In this document: positions 24,813 to 36,611 of the stretch, piece after piece | Layout: every line of letters begins with the position of its first letter | How positions within the stretch are numbered: the stretch's first letter is position 1 | Assembly: GCF_964340395.1 (NCBI RefSeq) | Contig: NC_135549.1 | Location: forward strand, 6,082,001-6,142,000 | DNA length: 60,000 bases | Direction: 5' to 3' | Source of the DNA: Glandiceps talaboti | Lineage: Eukaryota > Hemichordata > Enteropneusta > Spengelidae | Made by a program: the position numbers and the translations under genes | The notes under the pieces: generated by a model | What the model was told of the DNA's origin: nothing | What the model saw: only the letters and a program-made list of their open reading frames with translations | The model's database searches: none

Positions 24813-26225
24813 ATAAAAAAGTAATTAGAGGGTTTTGAGAATATATATTGTCGCATCATACAAACACGTCCTGTTATAATGTAATATGATGATTAAGAGA
24901 AGACCTACCTTCCAGCAAGGACAGGAGATTGGTTTTGTACTTGTCCGTTCCATCAAATAGACCAATTAGCCATTACTGTATTTTGCTAAATTGTTTGTTT
25001 GTTTTTTTCGATCTGAGTATACGATAGGGTAGTACATATGAGTTGGTCATGCATGTATGTATTACTTGGACATTTAATATAATGGAGTATTCCGAGAGTT
25101 GCCAACAATCTGAACCTAAGGTGGCACTATGCTCTCTGATGATAAAGTCCTACTTTGCTTGCAGCTGTGCACTGTGGGGTGTAAAGGTCATTTTCTCTAG
25201 CTAATTTTTATCGAACTTAATTAGAAATAAACCAGACTACTTCAATCATCATGTGGAATTTGTTTCCCGAGCCATACCTCTAGTCATGCCTATTCTCTTA
25301 TATTTTATGTATGGTTAATTATTGATTGAATTCATATACATTTATATAGACAAATTCAATGTCTTCCGCATGTAAACTTGTCTCTAAGGATGTTAGATCT
25401 GTAAAAACACACACACACACCCAATTCCCGCCCCCGCCGCATCATCCTGCATAGTTACTGAGCTATGAACCAACAAAGTGGCTGACAACGGTAGTATACA
25501 AATGTGAAATGTAATTATACGTGTAACTTGGTCACTCAGCCTAAGCTTGGTTACAAAATTGAAGCAAAGTTAGTGTATATGTATGAATAATGTAGGTCTA
25601 AACGTGTAGGGCTGGTTTGAACACAATAGATGAAAACGTATGAAAAAAAGAACAATAATCGTGTACTCTGACAGAAAGTGGTCAGTAAAAGCCCAAGAAA
25701 ATACCATACAATATAATCGAGAGGTAAATCAATTGGACAATAAAAAGCCGTTTGGTCGTGGTTTTTACACACATTATAGGAATGCATGACATTCCAACCG
25801 CATTGAAGTGTGGGGAAAATGAAGACTGTACGTTCTTTTGGTAGCACCTGGAATCCCTCATACAATTTATCGGAGATGTAAATAAACGCCATTTATATTC
25901 ATTTTGTAATTGATAATGCGCAAACTTTATGTCAAATTGCATTACCTAAGTGTCACAAGATGTTGACATGGTATTATACTGAACGACTCATTTTGAATTT
26001 AAACCTGTGTCACTTAGGGGCAACATCAAAAGTTCAATATAATATATCTAACTTAATTGCTTAAGTTAGGTCCCAGACCCCCCACCCCCCATCTAACTTA
26101 ACTGACCTAAAATTGAAAATCATTTCAGACTCTGTCACTCATACTGTATACTTCCACTTTCAAACAACGTACCAATATACTACTGAATTATAAATAAAAA
26201 CAGAAAACCATTTTAACTCTGAAAA
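23880..26225. other. Intergenic spacer, no gene recognised
   Basis: I find no supported exon. It includes a TG array (24754-24811), a short poly-G run near 24478 and AT-rich unique sequence. Short open frames here (for example 25551-25942 on the minus strand) have no recognisable domain. Confidence 0.55.
24754..24811. repeat. (TG)n microsatellite
   Basis: Perfect TG dinucleotide array of about 28 copies in intergenic DNA. Confidence 0.97.
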
Positions 26226-26388
26226 AATACTTTTATTAAAAACCAACAGAACACAACAACACTGAAGGGCTGATGAAAGTTGGGGCATTGACAACATCAG
26301 TAGTTAAAATATCTGAAGGATTGGGCTCTAAATCAGCAAGAAAACTCCGAATCAATTGCAGTCTGCTCTCAGTATTAAACGTATGCTG

Positions 26389-26886
26389 TCATGATTGATC
26401 AAAACGAACACCACTGGTATTCGTAGCTTTTGGGCATGTACCTTGTCCTGCGGCATTTGAAATGGGAGACCTTTCATGACTGGATGTAGGCTCATCAGCA
26501 ACACTTTGATCGGATGATTTTTGTTTAACTGAAAAATGTTTCAAAATAGATTGTTTCGACTCGACCTCCTGGGACATGAACTCGGCTAATGACCGACGGT
26601 CATTTTTGTATTTGGCATGCCACAACCTTGTTGCGCTTTCCTGTACATCGGCCCGGGATTTGCCCTGTTGTTTTTTTATATTTAACTCCCAAATCTTGTT
26701 TGTTAGTTTCTGAAAGTCGTTCGAAGGGCATTTATAAATGTCCATTGTGTGGACCAGAAAATTGTACGAACTCACCAAATGTACCTCACCGTCCAAACCC
26801 TTCGTGTCTCGAGGCGACGCCAACTGAAATGTGCGTACGCACACGCTGGGTACCCACCTCGTTCCCAGATAACTATTTTGCAGCAA
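26389..26886 (-). CDS. Unrecognised 165-codon ORF
   Basis: A single open frame that resembles no family I can name. The second in-frame Met (26743) begins MDIYKCPSNDFQKL and opens a more protein-like stretch: a basic, helix-prone middle (about residues 60-125, including KYKNDRRSLAEFMSQEVESK) followed by a Ser-rich polar tail. A canonical AATAAA on the same strand lies near 26236-26231, about 150 bp past the stop, which favours a real 3' end. Against it: no paralogue in the window and no confirmed splice partner. It could also be a fragment of a transposon-derived gene. Confidence 0.35.
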   Translation of the reverse strand: MLQNSYLGTRWVPSVCVRTFQLASPRDTKGLDGEVHLVSSYNFLVHTMDIYKCPSNDFQKLTNKIWELNIKKQQGKSRADVQESATRLWHAKYKNDRRSLAEFMSQEVESKQSILKHFSVKQKSSDQSVADEPTSSHERSPISNAAGQGTCPKATNTSGVRFDQS

Positions 26887-27107
26887 ACTTGAAAGCTGAA
26901 CCCCGTACCGCTGATAAATCGGACCGAGTGTACGCAGTGTTATATATAAGGTAAAAGCAGCCTTGAAATCGTACTAAATTTGCCAAGTATGACTTTAAAT
27001 CGTTTTTGACGGTTGAGAAATTAATTTGGCCAAACCCCACCCCCCACCACCAAACTAAAGCAATTAAGTTTTTTGTAAACATTGATCTTTTGACGTCGCC
27101 CCTTAGC

Positions 27108-27109
<2 letters not shown>

Positions 27110-27150
<41 letters not shown>

Positions 27151-27183
27151 TGAGTGAGTGAGTGAGTGAGTGAGTGAGTGAGT
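27110..27183. repeat. (TG)n-(GAGT)n microsatellite
   Basis: TG dinucleotides pass directly into about nine GAGT tetranucleotides. Confidence 0.96.
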
Positions 27184-27799
27184 TGTTTCCCATTTCCCTA
27201 ATGCTCGTGGTCCCATCCATCCTGTTCTCCATAAAATATCGGCTTTTATGACACTTTGCAATTATTTCAAAGCTGATTTGTTAGATGAAAATCAATGCAT
27301 AATTGGTAAATATCAGTGATAATGCAAATTTTGTACAGTAATTATCAGATACTAGACTGTGATTTAATTTATTTATATATTTTTTCATCCATTATGTTAT
27401 TATTTATTCATTTATTTATTTGTGATGTGCTTTATTGGTTTGCGACTTTACAAAAAATCTGGATTATCGCGTTATCATGTTATAGATCATTCACCCACAC
27501 TTGTTAGCTTAAAGAGGTGTGTCTTCTTATTATCTGTAACCTTATTCAAAAGGTCTACTCAATCATGTCGATAAGTTTGATAAGCTTTGTCGTCCGGCCC
27601 AGTCCGAACAGTAATCTGTTTAGTCCCGCTCGGGTAATGCCCAAAGGGAAGGGTGCTATAGCTATGTGTTCGGTCTGTGCGTCCGTGCACATCTTTATCT
27701 CTGACGTGCAAACTGATTTTTCAAACCTGGCTTAAAGCTGACTTACTACATTGTATATATAACGCATGAGCGTCACTTTGTTTCGAGGCCTACTCAAAT

Positions 27800-28510
27800 T
27801 TGAAAGCATGGTGTTCATATTTGTAGTTAAAAATCAAATATAAAGTTAAATATATTACTACTATACTCAAAAACTGCAATACATAGAGTCTGCATTCCCC
27901 AGCTCCATTCACTGTTGACCCTACATTACAAGGTGCACGCATTCTTTTATGACCTTGACATTTCGAGTGAAATATCAAAATTAATCTATTTTTTGCACAT
28001 AGCCCACTCTCTGTGGTGTTAAGTGCAATCACTTCCTTTTAGTCTTTGTTTACAGATAATACAGTAGAAGGAAAATAAAAACATGCATTACTTTTGCACC
28101 CGACTTTGGCCTTTGAACTAACCTTGACCTTCAGGCTTACTTATCAAAATCAATCCTTTTCTTGCATATGCAGACACTTGGTGGTAGTTGATTACAGCCA
28201 ATTTCTTTTGGATTTTGTTTAAAAGTTACACAGAACAGAAAAATATTAACCACATGCGTTGTGTTTGACACTTTTTACTGAATGGCAGCTATATTTGTAG
28301 TAACAAATCATAATTTACAGTATAACTAAAAACTATTAGCCATAGAGATTCCATTCAGGTGCCTATCCCATATAATCAGGTACAAGCTTTTTTTTAAGAC
28401 CTTGGCCTTTGAACTGGACCTTAATCTTCAGGGTTACATTTCACAATAAAGCTATTTCATGCATACTGTAGACACTTTGTGGTATTTATTAAAGTATGGT
28501 CAATAAAGTT
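27800..28510. repeat. Degenerate interspersed repeat rich in CTTTGACCT-like motifs
   Basis: Three diverged segments (about 27870-28040, 28100-28210 and 28320-28500) share the order: CTTTGACCT or CCTTGACCTT, then TCAGGGTTAC, AATCAATC, a TGCATA/GACACTT block and GTGGT. A related segment seems to lie in the HAL-A intron at 8150-8260. No coding potential is seen. It is probably an old repeat family with short internal tandem structure. Confidence 0.45.
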
Positions 28511-28947
28511 AAGAACATGTAATATGTTGCAAAGGAAAAAACGTTATACTTTTTGCTATAAGTTCAAATAGAAAATCCTCGATTACAAAGATTTGAAGGA
28601 AAGTGCCCCAATCAAAATTGCTAAAAAGAATAAATTACATATCTAAGCCTGGTTATACATGCATGACATCTAATACATGTCGATGGCCTAGAATTACTTG
28701 AAATAAAGACCATTATATATGATATGAAGAGGCCATGTCTAATCATTTCATGCATAGATAAGTATATTCTGACTACTAAGGCCAACTAAGATCCTGGGAT
28801 TTTCTTCTATATTTCATTTGTTTTCAAAATGTTTAACGACCGATTTCACAAGCATACGAATATAAAATACTAAGGCAATAATCTTAAACCCTCGCGTGAA
28901 AAGGTCTTTACTGTTTGGTTCGTGCTATTTTCAGGTGTTCACGTAGC

Positions 28948-29774
28948 TTAAATGTAAAATACTACGATTCTGTGTGTGTAACAGTCGGAGACTACTAGTC
29001 TTTGAGGTTCATCTTTAGTACACAAGATATATGTCGGTGACCTCACTCGTTGAGTAATTGACAACACATAGGTGCCTTCCGAACTGAATTTCAGTATTCG
29101 TTTGTTGCCACCATCGCAGACAAAGACATTATCGTCTTTATCTGTGGTGGCACCATATGCTAGCTTCAGTTGACCCTCACCAGAACCATGTGAACCAATC
29201 TGGTAGAGAAACTTGTCGGTCTCGCCATCGAAAACTTGGACACGGTGATTGTTTAGGTCGGATACCACCACTTGGTTCTTTGAGTTAACAAGAACGGAGA
29301 ATGGATAATCGAACTGACCAGGATTGTCTCCCCTTGTGCCAAAGGCGCCGAGATACTTGCCTTCAATTGTATACTTCCTTACACATTGGCCTGCAATATC
29401 GGTCGCTAACACATGCCCATCCAAATCCAAAGTAACGCCACTAGGTACGAGCCTTTCATCTTTCCCAAACGTATTAATCAGATTCCCATCTTCATCAGAA
29501 ACGATAATCTGAAAATTACCATGGTCTGAAAATACATACTTATCATCTGCAGTTACCGCTACATCATATGGTCTAAATGGATGTGGAAAATTGGTGAATT
29601 TGATCACTTTCCTGCATTTATTAGACCAATTTATTATTTGGACCCGGTAATTATCTCTGTCAGCGACTACTACCTCTCCATGACTATTCAATGCCAATCC
29701 ATGGGGATTGTTATATTGACCAGGCTGGGATCCCTTGTTGCCCATGGTGTATACACCACCCTTCTTTGGTACAT
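28948..29774 (-). CDS. NHL-repeat propeller exon
   Basis: Final exon of the preceding multidomain gene. Six repeats follow the NHL pattern: small-Pro-x-hydrophobic-Ala/Val, Asp-rich turn, then a V-x-D-x-x-N-x-R-V strand. Clear examples are ADRDNYRVQII and SDLNNHRVQVF. Repeats are spaced about 40-48 residues. It begins in phase 1 (GAT codon split by the intron) and ends with TAA at 28950-28948. In known proteins such propellers bind RNA or protein partners. Confidence 0.95.
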
Positions 29775-32700
29775 CTATGGTAAAAGAAATTTACAAATTA
29801 TTAGCATTATTACTCAATCATAGAAATTCATAGGGAGGAACCCGGAGTTAGGCGTCGAAAATCTCATTGGATTGAGAATAAAATGGCAAGTTCATCATCA
29901 CCTATGTTTTGCAAAAACGGCCAACAACAGTCTTGAAAGGTTTGGTTCAAATGTTATATACTAATCGAGTTTCAAAGCGGTTATCATGCTGATTTCGGCA
30001 TCATTTCTATACAGCTGTTGTTTTCTCCAATGTATCAGGTCAAAGAATTGGTATGACAATAGTTGACCATGAGAATGTAACACCTGACAAGGTCAAAGCG
30101 CAAGCTTCGTATAAATGTGATTAACCAACAACATAGAATAATTAGGATTATTGTTTTTGTACCTCGCATTTCCTTTTCTTTGCTGTGTTGTAAATGTGCC
30201 AGTTGATCGCGGAGAGAATCTATTTCCCTCTGTTTTATCTGCGCTTTGACTTCAAGGAGTGACACTTCATTTTGTAGTTGCCCAACCTCATCTCTCAACC
30301 TTTTACATTCTTTTTCAACTTCCTCCTTGTCTTCTTTTGCCGTCTTCTCAAGAATCTCGAGTTGTTGTACTTCTTGTTTCAGCTTACTAATTCTCTTCCA
30401 TAGTATCATTTCACTTTGATCTTTATCTGTTTGTCCACGTTTGACAGCGTCCTTGTAAAGCTCTATTTCTACATCCTTTGCCTTATTTCGTGAGTTCAAA
30501 TCGGAAACTGTTATAGTAAGTTGGTGAACTTTGTCCCTCAAGTTGTCAATTTCTTGAGTCTGTATAGACCTAACTTCTTCAGGAATACTATCATCAAGAC
30601 CAGTTTCCGCCTGTTCTGTACCAGAAAGCAAAGGGGTGCCTAGCTCCTCAGATTCCTTTGTTGTGTTATCTACTGAGGAATATACAAAGAAATGAACTTA
30701 TATTAGTATGTGAAGTGTTGTAAATGACATGCTTGTAGGAATTTGGGTCTTAATTTCTAAACTAGTGTACTGTACTCATTGTTCAAACACTCAACATTTT
30801 TATTAATTACGAGAATGCATCTAGACAAAGTTGATGAAACTATAGTTAATTGCATGGCCACTGAGATCGTCTCACAAATATTAGATATATTTTTTTTTAA
30901 ATGTGACTGATTTCTTTAACCCCGGGAATTCTCTAACTAAAATTTACCATATGATCTTCTGTAAGGACTCATTCATTGATTTTCTTTGTATCACGATGCA
31001 GCATTTTCATAGTGAATCATCTGGTCTTAACGTAAATTGGTTAAATCAGTGAAACCAGATAGTATTTCTAATTTTGAACCAGTGCAACTGTTACACTAAC
31101 AATTGGAACAAAATGCTTACGTTTGGCTAGTTCTTCTTTACACATCTCATATTCCTCTGCATCAATTACAGTTTCAAGTACCAGATACAAAGCCCCTGTG
31201 ACCTTCAGTAGCTTGTTTGCTTTAAAAACTGATTCCAACATTATATCGAGTTGACCATTTTCATACTTGGCCCACAGATGTTCCACACCATAAACACTCC
31301 GACAATGCATCAGGTACTTGAGACTCGAGTTAATGACGTCATCAACTGCCACTTCTGGATGTATGTCATCCATTTTCTGTCTCAGTTCGTCGTTTTCCTT
31401 TTTCAAAGCAGGCGAAAAGAAGAAAGATTTTTCGACATCTTCCATCGATCTTCCCTCTTCAGGTATACCTTCTTTAATGCGTATGTTCACAGAAAGTTGA
31501 CCTAAGAAAGAAAGAAGACAAGGGTTATATTAATTTGTGTTCTATCATCACATGTAGCATTAGTAATTCATAAAAAGCAGGAATTTCTCTTATCGGAAGT
31601 TTTAAACACCCGGCATTAATTTATAAATATTGCACTTAGAGAAACAAGCCAGTAGCACACACTCAATGTGAGCGAATGTCATAATGTGTTATTTAATGAT
31701 AAATTAAAGTTAAAGATCTAAATTAAAAACTACTTCATTGTTCCTTTAACCTTAATTATGACCACCAAGTGATACATGTGGAAATGCCACTACTGTCCCT
31801 TTTATGCTGAGTATTTGAGAACTATATTTCTTTTTCTAGTTTACTTTGATTTCGGAAAAATAATAAGGGAACTCACAAGGGGGTGGGGCAATCATGTACA
31901 GTCTGTCACATAAACTGACACCCTCTCAGTTTCAATTTTCTAAATGTTAGCTCCCCTCAGTTTCCTTTTTCTAAAACAGGACCCTCCCGATATTCAACTA
32001 TTTCAAAACATGGGCTACAAGACGATCAGAAATGAAAAGTAGCCACCAGAGTCTGACACTCAATGGTAATGACTCTATCCCATCGCTGATCCACACATGA
32101 TTTCATTTTCTTAAATGTGCCTACACCTCCGTGTCCCCCCCCCCTCCCACATACCCACCCGAATCAATTTGTAAAATCTAATTAATCCCCCTATTCTCCA
32201 GGTCCCTCTCCCACTTGTAAATGTTGATGGCTCTCTTTTTCAAGTTGTTATTACTTACCTTCCTTCCTTCCAGTACCCGGATTAGGAACGACAGAAGGGT
32301 CGTTACCATGGTGATTCTTAGAAGCTGTAGTACCATCTGAAAAGACAGAGAAAGATATTCCTCATCAGAATGTTGGATGACTGGAACGATGCACTCTGTT
32401 CTCAGATATTATGATTCATAGGAAATTAGTTAGCACGGTATCATGAGTATGATACCATACACAGAGTGGAAAATATGGATTGTACAAAACCATGTACAGT
32501 GTTGGCTACACCCCGCTAAATACAATGTACCTCTGTATGGTTATCATGTGCACGTGGTGAGTAGAAATCACTAACTTTTGTACCCTGTGCTTTAGCCAGC
32601 TGAGTGCTTTGTTCATCACTGTCAATATACAGTATAATAATTAGCTAGTTATATCACAATATTTGAACTTGTCCATTAACACATTGTAATGTATTATTAA

Positions 32701-34065
32701 GTGAACGGTTGATAGGGTCTCAACCCCATGGGTTAGACGGAAGTTTCCCTATAGTCAAATTCACCAGACACGTCTTTCTCTTAGATACATACCAGTTCCT
32801 TCTGTTCTGTAATCCGGTTCGATATCTTCTGGTGTGGCTTCTTTGTGTTCGTCTGGTCTAATCATACCAAGACACTTTTTATTAGAATCCCATAAAGCTT
32901 CAAAAACTTGACATTTGAGGACCTTCCTAATCTCCTGTGCTCTGTATAGAGATTTATGCGGATCTCTGAAGGCTTGCATTATTTTACGCTTAAGACCCTG
33001 CGAGCTATCATCGTCAGGAGAGTCATACATGTCAACCACGATATCAAACTCAAAGTCGCATAGGTAGTGTTTAACAAGATCATGAGCAGGGGATTCCGAT
33101 GAAAGTAGGACGGGTACACCAATAGCCATGGCGAAGAGGGCAAAATTGGGGTTGTTGTCGTTAGATGGTGGAATGAGCGCTAGGTGAGAACATCGAAATT
33201 CCTTTTCGATACTGTCGGGTGAAAAGGGTTTTGCTATGATTCTTAATCTCGGGTGTGGGTGAAGACGCTTTTGAATGTCACAGTCTGCACCTTTGGGTAC
33301 ACCAAAGATTTTCCATACTAACTGATTTTGTTCGAATCCTTGACGAGATTTTACAACCCAGTTTAGGGCATTGGCCAAGATAGAATGATTAGTTAGTGCC
33401 GCTATGTCATGCTCCTCGAGAAATGAAATAATCTGGAATTTCTGATGCTCTCCTAATGTAGGTGGGGTACAGCTGAAGCAATGCTGGTATGGTGTGTACA
33501 GTAATCTGTAATGTTTGAAGTTTGAATCTGTACCAAATCTTGAACTGATATAATCGTATGCCTGGTGTCCCATTGAAAAGATAACTTCTGCCTTTGCTAC
33601 CTCGGCCTCTGTGGATTCACATCGAGCCTCAAATTCATCATCGTCACACCTCAAGACAGATGCAGTGACGTCATCTATAGACCAAGGACACACCAGGTAG
33701 TATGCCGCCAATGGAAATAGGTCATTTTTCATGTATAAAGCTGCCTCTGATGTAGACAAAACAAATCCGACAACCACAGTAACATTTTCCAATTTTGCAA
33801 CATCTGGAAAATACGATTCGTATGACAGAAGCCAGTCTGAGCTTGGCTTTGTGCGACGTAGCCTCCCTCTTGGTTTTGGCGAAATCAGTTTTTCGAGGTT
33901 TTGACTAGGAACATTTAGTTCGCTTCCTTTCTCGATTAGAGTAGTACAGTTACATTTAAATCCTGCCATCCGTAAGAGTGTAATAAGGACGTGAAGTGCA
34001 GCTAAAATGGTTCCTTCTAGAGGAGAACCCCAACCCTCGGCCACGATCAGTGCACGTCGATCCAT
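28948..34065 (-). CDS. GT-B glycosyltransferase-like / TRADD-N-like / coiled-coil / NHL protein
   Basis: Five exons on the minus strand: 34065-32793, 32336-32259, 31501-31121, 30672-30163, 29774-28948. They sum to 3069 nt, 1022 aa, and every intron is phase 1. Exon 1 (about 1-424) resembles a GT4-type GT-B glycosyltransferase, with the C-terminal signature around CSHLALIPPSNDNNPNFALF and AMAIGVPVLLSSESPAHDLV; the usual Glu of the EGFG-type motif is replaced. Exon 2 is a 26-residue polar linker. Exon 3 has a region (about 508-575: YGVEHLWAKYENGQLD, LVLETVIDAEEY) that resembles TRADD-N domains. Exon 4 (about 608-745) is a charged coiled coil. Exon 5 holds six NHL repeats, a beta-propeller as in TRIM2/3/71. 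No signal peptide or membrane helix: probably cytosolic. No function is proven. Confidence 0.85.
30163..30672 (-). CDS. Coiled-coil exon of the GT/NHL gene
   Basis: About 170 residues. From EIDNLRDKVHQL onward the sequence is dominated by Leu/Ile/Val in heptad spacing with Lys/Glu on the surface, ending in SKEKEMR. Such a helix usually drives dimer or trimer formation. In TRIM-NHL proteins a coiled coil likewise precedes the NHL propeller, but no RING or B-box is present here. Confidence 0.93.
31121..31501 (-). CDS. TRADD-N-like domain exon of the GT/NHL gene
   Basis: 127 residues: a polar leader, a short helix (SPALKKENDELRQKMDD), then about 68 residues with alternating strand and helix character. 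The hydrophobic strand KYLMHCRS, the helix GVEHLWAKYENGQLDIMLE and the last strand LYLVLETVIDAEEYEMCKE follow the order I know from TRADD-N-type domains of animal and bacterial conflict or apoptosis proteins. The assignment is from pattern memory only and needs a profile search. Confidence 0.45.
32793..34065 (-). CDS. Glycosyltransferase GT-B-like exon of the GT/NHL gene
   Basis: A 424-residue domain on one exon. The N-terminal half (starts MDRRALIVAEGWGSPLEGTI, includes VVVGFVLSTSEAALYMKND) looks like a Rossmann-type acceptor half. The C-terminal half has the order of GT4 donor halves (KIFGVPKG, PHPRLRIIAKPFSPDSIEKE, then the SHLALIPPS-x-GVPVL block). The missing acidic residue of the E-x7-E type motif suggests altered or lost catalysis. 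The ATG at 34065 is the first codon of the homologous region. Confidence 0.6.
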
Positions 34066-36211
34066 GGCCTGAAAAACAATGCAATGAAATTCGTCATAAT
34101 AATGATAGAAGCTGGCGTGATGCGTTCAGAATGCTTCGCAATCTCTTCTTAAAAATAAACACACGTTGTGAAGTCTTGAGGTTGGGGCAACTGTTCGCAT
34201 GAATTATTATTAATTTGAAAACTTTAATCGGTCGTTTAGTGTCATGTACCAGAATTTATCACAAAACCATGACAACCGTGACTATTATTTAAATGGTATC
34301 AGTCAATTGAGCAGTCACATTAGTTGGAACTTGTCACGTATGTAAGTCTATCGTCATTGGAAGTGATCGGGGAGCATAAATAAGTCTAACTTATCCTAGC
34401 TGCATTGTGTGTTTTTAGGACCAAACAAAAGACGTGTTCACCAGTTACTGAGTAAATACATCGCGCACCCTCTTTAAAATATAACTTATGAAAATTGGGA
34501 CATTTGGCTTATAGTTTAGTTGTGCTCTACACTGCGTCAAGGCATTCTGAGAAATAAACACAGCTTGGAGTTCCTAATCAGAACAACCCCAACATTGGGT
34601 AAGGGTTAAACAGATTTCAGTAAACGGACACCTCGTGAATTCACTATGTTTAATAAAAAATTGGATTTTAAACGACATCAAATGCATTGATTGCATTTAC
34701 TTTTACTTATCAGTGTAGAGCTCGGTAGTGGTATCGCTCCGAACTGTTAAGGTGGAAGTGTCGGCGTACAGGACTTGATTGGTAACTTTTATTGTTGTTT
34801 ATGCATTATAAGTGTCAGTAGAATCACATTGTACTGCTCTTAGATCTAAAGCAACTAATATCATTTGCTGAGGACTGCTGAGGGAACGGGGTCGCGAAAA
34901 ATGGGGGTATTGGGTGTGAATAGGAGGGGGGAATTAAAGTTTGGCCGAATGGAATACACTTTTCCTTATCTATTAAAATAAGCGTCACCCTTAGTATGTC
35001 AATAAAGCGTGAAAATATGTCAATGATTCTCAATAACATACATACATACATACATACATACATACATACATACATACTGTATTCCTCTTGTAATATTGTG
35101 AACTGATTCAATATTCTATCCTATTCTTACGAGTAGGTAAACACGAAAGGTGTTTGGGACAAATTTTCGGAGACTGCAAATATTTGAGTTGTCTCAGAAA
35201 GGTCGGGGTAGGTCATTCAATCGCTTTGGTAAAACGTAGTCTTTTGGCAATTTACCAAAGCAGAGAGGAACATACTGCATATAAATGTCTGAAAGCCTGT
35301 ACCGACAATACCCGTCTCTATGTACAGTGCCCACTGTGTGACGTAAACAATGACCCATAACACAGCAAATACCAGGGTGCGTTATGGTATGTAAAAGGAA
35401 CATGGGGCCGATTCTGGTGCGGTGAATAAGGGGAGATAAGCAAGGAAAATAAAAAAACGTCAAAATAGTGATGAGGTGGTCACAATAAATAACTGTTCCT
35501 TTCAATTTAAAATGGCAGACGGCATATAGGCAGCCTACTGCCTGGCTTACTGAGTAGTGTTATTGACCTAGGTCGTCTGTATGTATGGTATCTATGGAAA
35601 CGTGCATGTCTGTTTTCAACTATGTGATCCATATCGTTGGAAAATATGGAGTTTACTTTCGTGGGCGTAGAGACATGAAGCGAAGCATCCTGGTAAATGC
35701 AGCAGGTACAACAAGACTGGTGTGAAAGGCACCGTGCAATACTCAAGGACGTACAGATTTGCCCTTTCACCCGTCGAGTCGGTTGAGTGTTTGATGTTTG
35801 ACGACCGAGCGCAGGGAATGATGTTGTATATACTACCTGACATCAATCATTGCAAACATTCTCAACTAGTTGACAATCACCTCTATTTATCGTCTGTAAC
35901 TGGTAGACTACTTACCGCTGGCAGATGAGAGAACGTCCGAACTATTTAATAGCGGCGCAGTGTTGGTAATTCAAGACAAACAAGACTGCGGATAGCATTC
36001 ATGCAATACTCACAAGGTGTTCAATTTGCCATTTGAACAAAGGCTTCATGGGTGACGACCTTTCGGTTTTCGAAATGATATCGTATACATCCTACCTAAG
36101 GCAAATTTCAACATGTAGCCACGAAATCTAGATCAAAACTAGACTGGACTTGCCCTTCCGGTAGAGTCCATTACGTACCAATTCGGTATGTATTACGTTT
36201 TGTTCTAATTA
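34066..36211. other. Upstream region of the GT/NHL gene, no further gene recognised
   Basis: No exon with recognisable homology. Contains an ACAT microsatellite at 35038-35077. It should hold the promoter and any 5' UTR exon of the minus-strand multidomain gene, but I cannot point to a specific element. Confidence 0.5.
35038..35077. repeat. (ACAT)n microsatellite
   Basis: Ten tandem ACAT copies. Confidence 0.96.
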
Positions 36212-36611
36212 GGGTGACCCTAAAACAAATGATGACAACCCGAACGACCGAAAACGAATGACAGTTTCGTCTTTCAATTTTCAAAGCTTTGATATTGATG
36301 TCATTCCACTTTTGCTATAGAGTGGCGCTGTCGTTCCACTTGTTTAACAGAGCAGAGGGTGGCGTTCAACTAACTGAATGTAGAAAATGGTGTCATTCCA
36401 CTGTTTACATGCATACTGCAAATGCTGTCATTCCAGTTTCAAAGCATTGATACCGGGCATTGATATTGCTGTCATTTCACTTGTTTTACAGTGCTGAGGC
36501 TGTTATTCAACTAACTGAATGTAGAAAGGGGTGTCATTCTACTGTTTACATACTGTAAATGCTGTTATTTGTTTTCTGTCATTCTGGTTGTCATTCGTTT
36601 TAGGGTCACCC
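36212..36611. mobile_element. 400-bp foldback (MITE-like) element
   Basis: The ends are inverted copies: the left starts GGGTGACCCTAAAAC and the reverse complement of the right end starts with the same 15 bases, and the match continues imperfectly for about 50 bp. The interior has two diverged tandem copies of a segment of about 170 bp containing CAACTAACTGAATGTAGAAA (near 36368 and 36510). No open frame. I see no clear target-site duplication, so superfamily is unassigned. Confidence 0.7.

Noticed and set aside
31251-31505. Plus-strand frames over the TRADD-N-like exon
   Set aside because: Antisense shadows. The minus-strand exon has matching phases and domain content.
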